A stretch of 64,000 bases of DNA from Paraburkholderia guartelaensis. GTDB lineage: Bacteria > Pseudomonadota > Gammaproteobacteria > Burkholderiales > Burkholderiaceae. Position 1 is the first letter of the stretch. Each line of letters opens with the position of its first letter. Below are positions 53,026-61,841 of this stretch, in pieces. The stretch is from NCBI RefSeq assembly GCF_004353905.1, contig NZ_SMOD01000002.1, forward strand, positions 310,001 through 374,000. The letters run 5' to 3'. Both the position numbers and the translations under genes were made by a program. The notes beneath the pieces are model-generated. The model ran no database searches, was not told the origin of the DNA, and saw only the letters and a program-made list of their open reading frames with translations.

Positions 53026-53054
53026 ATCGCAGCCCGCGCGGGCGGGCTGCGATT
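53026..53054 (-). terminator. Terminator of the DUF1328 gene
   Basis: Perfect 12-bp stem AATCGCAGCCCG / CGGGCTGCGATT with a 5-nt loop. On the minus strand it is followed by TTTT, 27 bp beyond the DUF1328 stop. Confidence 0.75.
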
Positions 53055-53080
53055 CGACTACAACAAGCACGGCTCGCTAA

Positions 53081-53245
53081 TTAACCCCTTCTTACGACGC
53101 CAAGCAGCAACGTGACGAGGAAAATCACGAGGAAGATGAAGAACAGGATCTTGGCGATCGATGCCGCACCCGCCGCGATGCCGCCAAAACCGAACACGGC
53201 CGCGATGATCGCGATGATAAAGAAAATGACAGCGTATTGAAGCAT
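53081..53245 (-). CDS. DUF1328 (YtjA-like) membrane peptide
   Basis: A 54-residue protein, too short for most ORF callers. The translation begins [20 protein letters not shown] and ends LLLGVVRRG, with two hydrophobic helices and a [14 protein letters not shown] turn, which is the DUF1328 signature. AGGAGG lies 6 nt before the ATG. Such peptides are usually induced by stress and have unknown function. A perfect hairpin terminator follows. The 247 bp between this gene and the next (53246-53492) holds nothing I can support. Confidence 0.9.
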   Translation of the reverse strand: MLQYAVIFFIIAIIAAVFGFGGIAAGAASIAKILFFIFLVIFLVTLLLGVVRRG

Positions 53246-53492
53246 GACGTCCTCCTGCATCCGGTGCGAACCGGCTCAAGGGTGGTCGCCGCGCCCCGGC
53301 GCCGCGTGCGGTCGCCCGATGCCCGGCATCTGGTTGAGCAGGACGGATCTACGCGCCCGCCCCTGCAGCGTCATGTGAGCAAGCGCGGTGCCCGAGACCG
53401 GGCACGTGTTCCCGGTAATCGTGTGACGGAATCGCGTTGGACGGATGTTGGCAAACACGCGCTCGCCGGAAAAGCGCGTGAGTCGCGATGCG

Positions 53493-54338
53493 TTACACCA
53501 CTTGCGGATGCCAGCCGGCGCGCTGGAACGCCGTGGCGAAGAAGAGCACCTGGTAGCGGATCGAGTTCGACCAATAGGACCACGTATGGCCGCCCGGGCG
53601 TTCCGCGTAATCGTGAGGCACGCCTAGTTCGACGAGCTTTTCGTGCAGCGTTCGGTTCGACTGCACGAAGAAGTCGCTCACGCCGCAGTCGATGGTGAGC
53701 GCGATATGAGCGTGTTCGAAGTCTTGCGCGCTATCGACGATCGCATTGCTGTTCCAGAACGACGCGTGCCGCGCGGGATCGCCGAATACGTGATCGATGC
53801 CGGGCTCGTCTTCGCAGTTGCGCGGGTCGACCGCGCCGCTAATGCTGCCGGCCGCGCCGAACGTCTCCTGCCGGTCCAGCGCGATGCGCAGCGCGCCGAA
53901 ACCGCCCATGCTCAAACCCGTGATCGCGCGCGCCTCGCGCGTGGCGATCGTGCGGAAATGCGTGTCGATATACGACACGACCTCGCTGCCCACATACGTC
54001 TCATAACGACTGCTCCGGTCGAACGGGCTGTCGATATACCAGCTCTCGTGACCGCCGTCCGGCATCACGAGCACCACGTGATAACGGTCGGCAAGCTTGC
54101 CGATGCGGGTGTTCGAAGTCCAGTCGGCATAACTGCCGCCCGAGCCGTGCAGCACGTAGATCACCGGAAAGCGCGCGGCGTGGTTGCCGCGTGCGTAATC
54201 GTCGGGCAAGACGACGGTCGCATCGAACGAGCGCTGCATCGCAGCGCTGGGGATCGACACGACACGCGTCTGGTAGGCCCAGACGGGAGCACTGAGAAGC
54301 AGCGCCAGAACGAACCAGCATGCGCGGACAATAGCCAT
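53493..54338 (-). CDS. Secreted esterase (putative esterase PF00756, EstA/S-formylglutathione-hydrolase fold)
   Basis: A 281-residue exported alpha/beta-hydrolase. A signal peptide covers about residues 1-22 (ends VWAYQ). The motifs are YVLHGSGGSYADW for the oxyanion hole, GLSMGGFGALRIAL with nucleophile Ser, and the catalytic His in RPGGHTWSYWSNS. The Cys-containing segments CEDE and IDCGVSD could form a disulphide. Natural substrates are unknown; relatives act on acyl or feruloyl esters and corynomycolyl groups. The ATG at 54338 starts the signal peptide. It lies 195 bp from the next gene. Confidence 0.87.
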   Translation of the reverse strand: MAIVRACWFVLALLLSAPVWAYQTRVVSIPSAAMQRSFDATVVLPDDYARGNHAARFPVIYVLHGSGGSYADWTSNTRIGKLADRYHVVLVMPDGGHESWYIDSPFDRSSRYETYVGSEVVSYIDTHFRTIATREARAITGLSMGGFGALRIALDRQETFGAAGSISGAVDPRNCEDEPGIDHVFGDPARHASFWNSNAIVDSAQDFEHAHIALTIDCGVSDFFVQSNRTLHEKLVELGVPHDYAERPGGHTWSYWSNSIRYQVLFFATAFQRAGWHPQVV

Positions 54339-54533
54339 GAGAAGTCGCTCTTGTGTTGACTGCCACGAAAGACAACTGCTTTCGTGGACTGTAACAAGAG
54401 CCACTTACAGCCAAATTTCAGCGTGCCATACGAATTGTCGGCGAGCGTGTGGGAGCCCACATGATGGGAGACGCAACCCGCACGCAACCATTTTCGAGAG
54501 AGCCCTCTATCTCAAAGACTCCGCAGTGCAGCC

Positions 54534-54860
54534 TCAATCGCCGTTGCGCCGCCGGCGCTTCAGCCGCCCTTCGGGCTCGCCCTCATGCAGCAAACCCTTT
54601 TGACGCGCCGTGAGCGGATCGGTCAAACATGGCTCCGCGTCGAGTTCCTGCTCGAAACGCTCCCACATGCCCGCAGGCGTATTCGCCTTACCGACGCGCG
54701 TGCCGATCGTGAGCCGGATCTGGTTCGCCCGGCTGATGGTGGAGCGCAACCGGTGGATTTCCCATAGCAACCGCAATACGACGGGCAAGGGATTCCGGTC
54801 GTAGATTTCAGCCAGTTCCGCCGCCGTGAGCGGAGGGAAGTGACGATGATCCCGTCCCAT
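54534..54860 (-). CDS. Hypothetical protein under a LexA-like box
   Basis: A 108-residue protein that I do not recognise. It has a leucine-rich central helix (NPLPVVLRLLWEIHRLRS), a charged middle region and a basic C-terminus (RLKRRRRNGD). There is no membrane helix or signal peptide. A DNA- or protein-binding role is possible from the basic tail. The ATG at 54860 follows GGGGCGGAAA; a TTG at 54872 is an alternative. The gene starts 17 bp from the LexA-like palindrome it shares with the divergent SRAP gene, so it is likely DNA-damage induced. Confidence 0.75.
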   Translation of the reverse strand: MGRDHRHFPPLTAAELAEIYDRNPLPVVLRLLWEIHRLRSTISRANQIRLTIGTRVGKANTPAGMWERFEQELDAEPCLTDPLTARQKGLLHEGEPEGRLKRRRRNGD

Positions 54861-54876
54861 TTTCCGCCCCAAAACA

Positions 54877-54892
54877 CTGTATATTTATACAG
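54877..54892. promoter_or_regulatory. LexA-like SOS box between divergent genes
   Basis: CTGTATATTTATACAG is a perfect 7+2+7 palindrome and differs from the E. coli LexA consensus only at the centre. It lies between the minus gene at 54860 and the SRAP gene at 54940. On the minus strand CTGACA (54902-54907), 18 bp, TATACA falls within it, so LexA would block the promoter. Confidence 0.8.
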
Positions 54893-54939
54893 CCTATCAC
54901 ATGTCAGAATGATTTGAAGGACGGGACGGAGAGACGACC

Positions 54940-55617
54940 ATGTGCACGAACTACGCCGCCGCACGCCGTGACTACCTCTTCAGGCATTACGGCGTCTTGC
55001 CGCCGGACGACCCATGGCGCGACGAGATCTACAAGGACTATGCCGCGCCGGTGATCCGCCGTGCGAGCGCGGCGACCGAGGCGCGCGAAGCCTTTCTCGC
55101 GACGTTCGGCATGGTGCCTCGCAAACAGATTCCACCCGGCGTGAAGGTGTTCGACACGATGAACGCACGCGCCGAATCGGTGGGCGAGAAGCGCAGTTTC
55201 AGCGGCGCGTGGAAGAAGCTGCAGCTGTGCCTGATTCCAGTGGAAGCGTTTTTCGAGCCGAGCTACGAGACCGGCAAGGCAGTGCGCTGGCGTATTGGTC
55301 TCGCCGATGGCGCGCCGTTTGCCATTGCCGGCTTATGGCGCGAGTGGGACGAAGGCGAGGCCGGCAAGGCGTACTCGTTCACGATGCTCACCGTCAATGC
55401 AAACGAGCATCCGCTCATGAAGCGTTTTCACAAGCCCGGGGACGAGAAACGATCCGTGGTGATCGTGCCGCCTTCCGAGTATGAGAACTGGCTGGCGAGC
55501 CGTTCGATGGACGAGGCGAGATCATTTCTCAATCTCTATCCGGTGGAGGGGATGGCGGCCGAGCCTCAGCCCCTGCCCCCGCGCGTGACTGTGAAGTCCG
55601 ATTCGAACATCCAATAG
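54940..55617 (+). CDS. yedK: SRAP domain protein (YedK/HMCES)
   Basis: Enzyme that shields abasic sites in single-stranded DNA by forming a thiazolidine crosslink through Cys2. The 225 residues start MCTNYAAA with the catalytic Cys exposed after Met removal. N75 (in NARAES), E106 (in AFFEPSY) and H164 (in KRFHKPGDEKR) match the expected active-site residues of the family by position. GGAGAGACGACC precedes the ATG. The gene is divergent from the hypothetical gene across a LexA-like box, which fits a DNA-repair role. A bidirectional terminator follows. Confidence 0.94.
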   Translation: MCTNYAAARRDYLFRHYGVLPPDDPWRDEIYKDYAAPVIRRASAATEAREAFLATFGMVPRKQIPPGVKVFDTMNARAESVGEKRSFSGAWKKLQLCLIPVEAFFEPSYETGKAVRWRIGLADGAPFAIAGLWREWDEGEAGKAYSFTMLTVNANEHPLMKRFHKPGDEKRSVVIVPPSEYENWLASRSMDEARSFLNLYPVEGMAAEPQPLPPRVTVKSDSNIQ

Positions 55618-55618
55618 C

Positions 55619-55645
55619 AAACGACCCGGCAAAACCGGGTCGTTT
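55619..55645. terminator. Bidirectional terminator after the SRAP gene
   Basis: Perfect 11-bp stem AAACGACCCGG / CCGGGTCGTTT with a 5-nt loop, 1 bp after the SRAP stop. It can also end the minus-strand rhaS transcript (stop 55679). Confidence 0.85.
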
Positions 55646-55678
55646 GGCATTCCACATCAATCAAACCAGCAATGCGAA

Positions 55679-56686
55679 TCAGAAATTGAAGTTATCGATA
55701 TTCGAAGCATCGAACGTCGTGGGCGGCCCGAGAATCACCTCACCACTCTTGCCGATCGTGCGCTTGCCCAGCTTGCCGGCATCGAACGACTCGCCTTCCT
55801 TACCCGTGATCGTGCCCGAAGCAAGATTGGCTGCGGCATACGCGGCAAGATAGCCGAGTGCACCCGGATCCCAAAGCTGGAACGCCTTCACGGTGCCGTT
55901 CTTCACGAACGCACGCATCTGGTTAGGCGTGCCGAGGCCCGTCACCACCACCTTGCCCTTGCTCGGCGACGAAGAGATATAACGCGCCGCCGCCGCGATG
56001 CCAACCGACGTGGGCGCAACGATTGCCTTCAGGTTCGGATACGCCTGCAGCAAGCCTTGCGTCTCGACGAAGGACTTCTGGTCGTCATCGTTGCCGTAGG
56101 CGATCTTCACGAGCTTCATCTTCGAATACTCGGGCTTCTTCAACTCTTCCTGCATCCACTTGATCCAGGTATTCTGGTTCGTCGCGTTAGGCGTGGCCGA
56201 AAGAATCGCGAACTCGCCCTCGCCGCCCATCAGCTTCGAAACGAGCTGGATCTGGCCGCGGCCAATGCTCTCCGCGTTCGCCTGGTTCACGAAGATCTGT
56301 CGCCCTTCGGGCGCCGTGTCCGAGTCGAACGTCACGACCTTGATGCCTTGATCCATCGCACGCTTCAAATACGGCACGAGCGCATTCGCATCGTTGGCCG
56401 CGATGACGATCGCGTCCTGATGCTGCGTGGTGAGCGTATTGATGTACGAGACCTGCGAGGACGCGCCCGCGTCCGAAGGTCCGACCGCCTTGCCTTCGCC
56501 CTTGAACTCCTTGATCGCGTCCAAGCCGCCGTTATCGGCGATCACCTCGTAGGGGTTGTTGATCTGCTTGGGTACGAACGCGATCTTCAACCCCTCTTTG
56601 ATGCCGGCCGCATGCGCCGCCACACCGCCTCCCACTAGTATCGCGCACAGCAGGGCCGTGCACACGTGACGTACTGGCTTTCTCAT
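55679..56686 (-). CDS. rhaS: Rhamnose ABC transporter substrate-binding protein RhaS
   Basis: Periplasmic rhamnose-binding protein of 335 residues with a signal peptide (about 1-27, ends AAHAAG). Segments KIAFVPKQINNPYEVIADNG and TPNATNQNTWIKWMQEEL (partly noted) belong to the RhaS/peripla-binding-4 group. It is the last gene of the rhamnose transporter operon, 81 bp after rhaQ, with a palindrome in between (56708-56721). A terminator (55619-55645) follows. Substrate is assigned from the neighbouring rhamnose genes as well as from the sequence. Confidence 0.93.
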   Translation of the reverse strand: MRKPVRHVCTALLCAILVGGGVAAHAAGIKEGLKIAFVPKQINNPYEVIADNGGLDAIKEFKGEGKAVGPSDAGASSQVSYINTLTTQHQDAIVIAANDANALVPYLKRAMDQGIKVVTFDSDTAPEGRQIFVNQANAESIGRGQIQLVSKLMGGEGEFAILSATPNATNQNTWIKWMQEELKKPEYSKMKLVKIAYGNDDDQKSFVETQGLLQAYPNLKAIVAPTSVGIAAAARYISSSPSKGKVVVTGLGTPNQMRAFVKNGTVKAFQLWDPGALGYLAAYAAANLASGTITGKEGESFDAGKLGKRTIGKSGEVILGPPTTFDASNIDNFNF

Positions 56687-56707
56687 GAATCGTCTCCTCG
56701 ATGGGTA

Positions 56708-56721
56708 CCGGACGCGTCCGG
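56708..56721. other. Palindrome between rhaQ and rhaS
   Basis: CCGGACGCGTCCGG is a perfect 14-bp palindrome in the 81-bp gap. As RNA it gives a 5-bp stem with a CGCG loop. It may mark an mRNA processing site that allows separate RhaS levels. Confidence 0.35.
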
Positions 56722-56767
56722 CTGATTGACTGCCTCTTGACTTCCTTGCCCTTTTTTCACACCACGT

Positions 56768-57787
56768 TCACACAGCCCGCGCAAGCGCGCGCCGGTCGCG
56801 CATCGTGCGCCAGCGCGCCACGAGATTCGGGATCAGCACCGAAGCCAGCAGCAGCGCCCCGGTCACGATCGTGAGCGTTTCGCTCGACACATCGACGAGC
56901 GTGAGCGCATTCTTCAGTACACCTACGATGAGGAGCGAGAGCAGCACGCCATACATCGACCCACGCCCGCCAAAAATACTCACGCCGCCAAACAGCACCG
57001 CCGCGATCACCGAAAGCTCGAAGCCCTCGCCGTTGTCGCCACGCGCGCTCGTGAAGCGCAGCGTATAGACAATGCCCGCGAGCGCGCTCATGACGCCCGA
57101 CAGCACGAAGAGGCGCAGTTTGATCTTCGGCACGTCGATGCCGGAGAACGACGCGGCCGTGCTGTTCGCACCCATCGCGAAGAGGCTGCGGCCGAAAGCC
57201 GTGGCCTGCAGCAGTATCGTGAACACGACGGCGCACGCCGCGACGATCAGGAACGGCAACGGGATAAATGTGCTGCCCAGATTGCTCATGCCAAAGAGCG
57301 TATAGCCCGGCGGAAAGTCGGCAATCGCCTGATCGCCGAGCAGCACGTACGCCAAACCGCGAAACAGCGCGAGCGTGCCGATCGTCACCGCGAGCGAAGG
57401 CAGATTGAGCTTCACGATCACGAGCCCGTTGAAGAGGCCCGCGAAGCCGCCCGCCACCAGGACGAGCACCATGGCAACCGGCATCGGCAAGCCCATATGC
57501 CAGAGCACGCCGAGCAACGCGCTCGATGCGCCGAGCACCGAGGCCACCGAAAGATCGATCTCGGCGGCGACGATGATGAGCGTCATCGGCAAGGCCATGA
57601 GCGCGACTTCGGTGAGGTCCGCGAGCACGTTGCTGATGTTCGCGCCGGTGAGGAACACCGGCGAGAGCACGCGCCCCACCACCAGCGATGCAATCAGAAT
57701 GACGACGAGCAGCGCCTCCCAACTGAGCGGCAAGCCGGGCTTGCGCGTGAGCAGCGCGGCGTCGGGTTTCGGGGCGTTCTTAGCCAT
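56768..57787 (-). CDS. rhaQ: Rhamnose ABC transporter permease RhaQ
   Basis: Inner-membrane permease (BPD_transp_2 family) of 339 residues with about ten helices. The family motifs are TLIIVAAEIDLSVASVLGASSALLG, seen as AAEIDLSVASV, and VLFGGVSIFGGRGS near the C-terminus. It overlaps rhaP by 8 bp and precedes rhaS. RhaP and RhaQ together form the channel. The order rhaT-rhaP-rhaQ-rhaS keeps the rhizobial rhaSTPQ set though shuffled. Confidence 0.92.
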   Translation of the reverse strand: MAKNAPKPDAALLTRKPGLPLSWEALLVVILIASLVVGRVLSPVFLTGANISNVLADLTEVALMALPMTLIIVAAEIDLSVASVLGASSALLGVLWHMGLPMPVAMVLVLVAGGFAGLFNGLVIVKLNLPSLAVTIGTLALFRGLAYVLLGDQAIADFPPGYTLFGMSNLGSTFIPLPFLIVAACAVVFTILLQATAFGRSLFAMGANSTAASFSGIDVPKIKLRLFVLSGVMSALAGIVYTLRFTSARGDNGEGFELSVIAAVLFGGVSIFGGRGSMYGVLLSLLIVGVLKNALTLVDVSSETLTIVTGALLLASVLIPNLVARWRTMRDRRALARAV

Positions 57788-58835
57788 GGTCGCGTTTCCT
57801 CATCATGCGTTTTGCCACAGAGCGGGCGAGCAGCGTATCGGCGGCGATGGCGGCCACGATCAGCGCGCCCTGGATCGCCTGTTCCCAGAACGGCGAGACG
57901 TGCAGCACCACGAGCGCGATGCTGATCACGCCCAGCACGAGCGCACCGAGCGTCGCGCCGAGTATCGTGCCCACGCCGCCCGTGATCGCCACGCTGCCGA
58001 CCACGGCAGCCGCGACCACCTGCAGCTCGATGCCCTTCGCGGTGCTCGCATCCACGGTGCCGAAGCGGGCGAGCCACAGCGCGCCGGCAAGACCCGCAAT
58101 CGCGCCGCTGATCAAGAAGCCCGTCGCGACGCGGCGCTCGACGTTGATGCCGGCAAGGCGTGCCGCTTCCGGGTTCGAGCCGATCGCGTAGTACTCGCGG
58201 CCCGGCCGGAACTGCTTGAGATACACGGAGAGCGCAGCAAGCAGCACGATCGCGATGAGCGCCAGCACCGGAATGCCGAACACCGAGCCCGTAGCGAGCC
58301 GCGAAAACGCGTCGGGCAGGCTCGTTGCGTTGATCTGGCCGCCATGCACCCACGCGTAGTCGGCGCCGCGGAAGATGTAGAGCGTGGAGAGCGTCGCGAC
58401 GAGCGACGGCACGCGCCCCACGGCCACGAGCAGCGCGTTGATCGAGCCGGCCACGAGTCCGATGGCGAGCCCGGCGACCAGCGCCACGAGCACCGGCATA
58501 TGCGGGAACGCCACATAGAGACTGCCCACGCCATAGGCGCTGATGCCGACCGTCGAACCGATCGAGAGATCGATATGGCGCATCAGGATCACGATCGTCA
58601 TGCCCGCCGTGAGCAAGCTCACGATGGAGACGTTGAGCAGCACGTCGCGCAGGTTCTGCAGGTTGAGGAATTGCGGCCGCGCGAGCGCCGTGCCGCCCAC
58701 GATCAGCAGCAGCACCACGAAAAGCGTGGTCTCGCGGCTGCGTGCCAGCGCTTCGGCCAACGCACCCGCGTTGCGCCGCTGCGGGCGTGGCTCGCCGCCG
58801 TGCAGGGGATGAGGAGAAGTGGAATGGCGCATCAT
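57780..58835 (-). CDS. rhaP: Rhamnose ABC transporter permease RhaP
   Basis: Second permease of the rhamnose importer, 351 residues with about ten helices. Typical segments are [21 protein letters not shown] and [20 protein letters not shown], seen as [11 protein letters not shown]. It overlaps rhaT at its start by 4 bp (ATGA) and rhaQ by 8 bp, so the three are translationally coupled. The first 30 residues are cytoplasmic and Arg-rich. Assignment as RhaP rather than a ribose permease rests on the neighbouring rhamnose genes. Confidence 0.92.
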   Translation of the reverse strand: MMRHSTSPHPLHGGEPRPQRRNAGALAEALARSRETTLFVVLLLIVGGTALARPQFLNLQNLRDVLLNVSIVSLLTAGMTIVILMRHIDLSIGSTVGISAYGVGSLYVAFPHMPVLVALVAGLAIGLVAGSINALLVAVGRVPSLVATLSTLYIFRGADYAWVHGGQINATSLPDAFSRLATGSVFGIPVLALIAIVLLAALSVYLKQFRPGREYYAIGSNPEAARLAGINVERRVATGFLISGAIAGLAGALWLARFGTVDASTAKGIELQVVAAAVVGSVAITGGVGTILGATLGALVLGVISIALVVLHVSPFWEQAIQGALIVAAIAADTLLARSVAKRMMRKRDHG

Positions 58836-60385
58836 GCGGCGTGCCCCAGATGAATGTTGGTTTCGCCGAGCGCGGCGCTCATGATGCGCTCTTCGTTGGC
58901 GTCGGCACGTGCGATATCGGCGGTGATGCGGCCTTCGTGCATGACGAGCACACGGTCGGCCATACCGATCACCTCCGGCAGTTCGCTAGAAATCATCAGC
59001 ACGGCCATGCCCTCTTTGACGAGTTCCGCGAGCGCGCCGTAGACTTCGGCCTTCGCGCCCACGTCGATGCCGCGCGTCGGTTCGTCGATGATGAGCACCT
59101 TCGGCCCGGTGGCGAGCCACTTGCCGAGCACCACCTTCTGCTGGTTGCCGCCCGAGAGCGTGCCCACCGGTGCGTTCAGATCGCTCGCTTTCAGGCGCAG
59201 ACGCTTGCCCCACTGCCCGGCCAGTTCCACTTCGCGCCCCGTGGAGATGAGGCCGAAGCGCACGAGTCGCCCGAGCACCGTGAGCGAGGCGTTGCGCGCA
59301 ATGCTCAGTTCGAGCGCGAGACCTTGCTGACGCCGGTCCTCGGGTACGAGCGCGAGGCCTGCCTTCACAGCGGCAGCGGGCGTGCCAGACGCGAGCGGCT
59401 TGCCCGCAATCTGAACCTGCCCCGCGTCGGTGGGATCGATGCCGAATATCGCACGCGCCACTTCGCTGCGCCCCGCGCCCACGAGTCCCGCGAGCGCGAC
59501 GATCTCGCCCGCGCGCACGTCGAACGAAATGTCCTTGAAGACGCCGCGGCGCGTGAGGCCGCGCACGCGCAGCATCACTTCGCCCGGCTGCACGTCCGCC
59601 TTCGGGTAGAACGTGGCGAGGTCGCGTCCCACCATCTTCGCGACGATGTCCTGGGTCTTGAGCGTGGCCGTGGGCGCGTCGAACACCTTGGCGCCGTCGC
59701 GCATGATCGTCACGTGCTGCGTGAGCGCGAAGACTTCTTCGAGCCGGTGCGTAATGAAGAGAATCGCCACGCCGCGGTCGCGCAGCGTGCGCGCGATCGT
59801 AAAGAGCCGCTCGACTTCGGGCAACGAGAGTGCGGCCGTGGGCTCGTCCATGATGAGCACGTTCGCATTGAGCGAAAGCGCCTTCGCAATTTCGATCACC
59901 TGCTGGTCCGCAATCGAAAGTCCGCGCACGAGCCGTTCGGGCTTCAGCTCGACGCCAAGCGACTTGAGGAGCGCCGCGACCTCGCGATGCATCGTGTCGT
60001 AGTCGATACGGCCCACGCGATCCACGGGCTGACGCCCCATGTAGATGTTCTCCGCGATCGACAGATCGAAGAACAGTGTGGGTTCCTGATAAATCACCGC
60101 GATCCCGGAGTCACGCGCCTGAGCGGGCGTCGCGAACGCACGCTCCACACCGTCGATGCGCATTTCGCCGCCATCGGGCTGGTACACGCCCGCGAGGATC
60201 TTCACGAGCGTCGACTTTCCCGCGCCGTTTTCGCCGAGCAGCGCATGTACCTCGCCGGGCATGAGCCTCAAGCTGCCGTCGATGAGCGCGCGCACGCGCC
60301 CGAACGACTTGCTCGCGTTACGCAATTCGAGCCGCGGAGTGCCATCGGCCCTGATTTTTGCTTCTGCTTCCACGCCTGTCTCCAT
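58832..60385 (-). CDS. rhaT: Rhamnose ABC transporter ATPase RhaT (duplicated ABC domains)
   Basis: Sugar-importer ATPase of 517 residues with two fused ABC domains. The first has Walker [10 protein letters not shown] (51-59) and Walker B in [12 protein letters not shown]. The second has the degenerate Walker [11 protein letters not shown] but a full LSGGNQQKV signature and [16 protein letters not shown]. This split, one active and one weak site, is normal in RbsA/AraG/RhaT proteins. It begins 15 bp after the lactonase gene and overlaps rhaP. The name rhaT follows the rhizobial transporter, not the E. coli symporter. Confidence 0.92.
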   Translation of the reverse strand: METGVEAEAKIRADGTPRLELRNASKSFGRVRALIDGSLRLMPGEVHALLGENGAGKSTLVKILAGVYQPDGGEMRIDGVERAFATPAQARDSGIAVIYQEPTLFFDLSIAENIYMGRQPVDRVGRIDYDTMHREVAALLKSLGVELKPERLVRGLSIADQQVIEIAKALSLNANVLIMDEPTAALSLPEVERLFTIARTLRDRGVAILFITHRLEEVFALTQHVTIMRDGAKVFDAPTATLKTQDIVAKMVGRDLATFYPKADVQPGEVMLRVRGLTRRGVFKDISFDVRAGEIVALAGLVGAGRSEVARAIFGIDPTDAGQVQIAGKPLASGTPAAAVKAGLALVPEDRRQQGLALELSIARNASLTVLGRLVRFGLISTGREVELAGQWGKRLRLKASDLNAPVGTLSGGNQQKVVLGKWLATGPKVLIIDEPTRGIDVGAKAEVYGALAELVKEGMAVLMISSELPEVIGMADRVLVMHEGRITADIARADANEERIMSAALGETNIHLGHAA

Positions 60386-60400
60386 GTCGTTGCGCGCACG

Positions 60401-61306
60401 TCAAATGCGGTAGATACGTTCCGCGTTGCCGCGAAACAGCGCCGTGTGTTCGCTCTCGCTCGCGCCGCTCACGATCGACGCATACGCATGCCAAAGCTTC
60501 GAATAGCCGCCGAACAGGCGATCGACCGGAAAGTTCGAAGCGAACATCGCGCGATCCGCGCCGAATGCGTCGATCGTTTCCAGCACATACGGGCGCAGGC
60601 TTTCGACGCTCCACGCGTGGTCGAACATCGCCAGTCCGCTGATTTTCACGGCGACGTTCGGGCATGCTGCAAGCAGGCGCAGGCCCTCGCGCCACGCGCG
60701 GAAGCCCGCCACGCTGTTGCGGTCGACGAACATGCCCGCGTGGTTGATCACGAACTGAATGCCGGGATGCGCACGCGCGAGCGCCGCGGCCTCCTCCATC
60801 TGCGACGGATAAAGCTGCAGATCGAATGAAAGACCGTGCTTCTCCAGCAGCGCGAAGTTCTCGCGCCACGCCGCCTCGCGCATGTAGTGCCGCCCCACGT
60901 AGTCGTAGAGCTTGTTCTCGTGAACGTTGAGAATCTGGCGAATGCCGCGCGTCCGCGCAAAAGCCGCGTGCGCCTCCAGCACCACGGGCGCATTGGGCGA
61001 GCTGAGATCGCAGGCCGCGACGATCGCGTCGGGCAACGCACGTGGCTCCCCCGCGTTCGCGGCAATGTCTGCGAGCCCTTCCAGCCAGCGCGTTTCTTCC
61101 ACCGGATCGTCCGGATCGTGATTCGCTTCGACGTGCACGACCTTGAGCACGTCGATGTCACCGGCCTCGCGCAACAAGTCGGCGGGTAGATAGTTGTGCT
61201 TGAGTTCGCGCGCATCACAAACGAACGACGTGCCCGGATTCGCGAGCCACGGGTAATGATGCGTATCGAGGTTCCAGAAGTGGACGTGCGGATCGACGAC
61301 CTGCAT
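60401..61306 (-). CDS. COG3618 amidohydrolase, probable L-rhamnono-1,4-lactonase
   Basis: TIM-barrel metal-dependent hydrolase of 301 residues. The opening MQVVDPHVHFWNLDTHHYPW carries the metal-binding HxH (H7, H9). The other ligands are placed in QFVINHAGMF and in FASNFPVDRLFGGY near the C-terminus. Family members open aldonolactones of fucose, rhamnose or galactose. The gene lies between rhaM and rhaT, and a rhamnose dehydrogenase and rhamnonate dehydratase are nearby, so opening of L-rhamnono-1,4-lactone is the natural assignment. The ATG at 61306 starts the barrel at its usual place. Confidence 0.88.
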   Translation of the reverse strand: MQVVDPHVHFWNLDTHHYPWLANPGTSFVCDARELKHNYLPADLLREAGDIDVLKVVHVEANHDPDDPVEETRWLEGLADIAANAGEPRALPDAIVAACDLSSPNAPVVLEAHAAFARTRGIRQILNVHENKLYDYVGRHYMREAAWRENFALLEKHGLSFDLQLYPSQMEEAAALARAHPGIQFVINHAGMFVDRNSVAGFRAWREGLRLLAACPNVAVKISGLAMFDHAWSVESLRPYVLETIDAFGADRAMFASNFPVDRLFGGYSKLWHAYASIVSGASESEHTALFRGNAERIYRI

Positions 61307-61326
61307 GGCATGTTCCTCGCGTGAGC

Positions 61327-61641
61327 TCAAGGCAAATGAAAGACCTGCACGAGCGGCTGTTGCAGCGGCACGTTGTGGGCATCCGTCTGCATGATGTCGG
61401 CCATGTAATCCCACCATTTGCGCATGACGGGCAGTTCGGGCAGCGCGTCCATGGTGTGATCGTCGCGGCGTTCGAGCACGGCAAGGAGATGGTGCGTCGC
61501 TTCGTCGAGAAAGATGCGGTAATTTTTCACGCCCGCATCGCGCAGCGCGCTCGCCAGCTCGGGCCAGATTTCGCGATGACGCCGCTCGTATTCGTCCCGC
61601 TTGCCGGGATCGAGCTGCATGCGAAACGCAATTGTCTCCAT
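61327..61641 (-). CDS. rhaM: L-rhamnose mutarotase RhaM
   Basis: A 104-residue mutarotase that interconverts the alpha and beta anomers of L-rhamnose, the same length as E. coli RhaM. Family marks are AFRMQLDPGKRDEYERRHREIWPEL, seen as RRHREIWPEL, then NYRIFLDEATHHLLAVLE and WWDYMADIMQTD. GGAGAC lies 8 nt before the ATG. It is the first gene of the rhaM-lactonase-rhaTPQS operon and is divergent from the LysR gene, so the promoter is in the 200-bp gap. Anomer control would suit a pathway that oxidises the pyranose ring directly. Confidence 0.94.
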   Translation of the reverse strand: METIAFRMQLDPGKRDEYERRHREIWPELASALRDAGVKNYRIFLDEATHHLLAVLERRDDHTMDALPELPVMRKWWDYMADIMQTDAHNVPLQQPLVQVFHLP

Positions 61642-61793
61642 GATCGTGTCTCCGTCCAGCCTTGTTACGTCGTGCGCTTATGCCGCTTTCGCTGCTTATG
61701 TGACCAGGGGTACGCGTTGACTCGGTATTTGCCCTGGCTTCGCAGCGTGCGATGGCACGCGTTTTTACGTGGTTAGCTGCGTTGTGATCCGAC

Positions 61794-61799
61794 TATAAT
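61794..61799 (+). promoter_or_regulatory. -10 element of the LysR gene
   Basis: Perfect TATAAT, with only weak -35 candidates (GGTTAG with 17-bp spacing). The expected start of transcription is about 35-55 nt before the LysR ATG codons. The segment CCAA-N7-TTGG (61817-61832 region) downstream could be part of a LysR site. Confidence 0.4.
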
Positions 61800-61841
61800 T
61801 CCCGCATCGATAGCCAACCAATCCGATGTTGGGATCGGGCG

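Noticed and set aside
54872..54872. TTG start for the LexA-box hypothetical gene
   Set aside because: An ATG 12 bp downstream follows GGGGCGGAAA; the TTG would leave almost no leader after the promoter within the LexA-like box.
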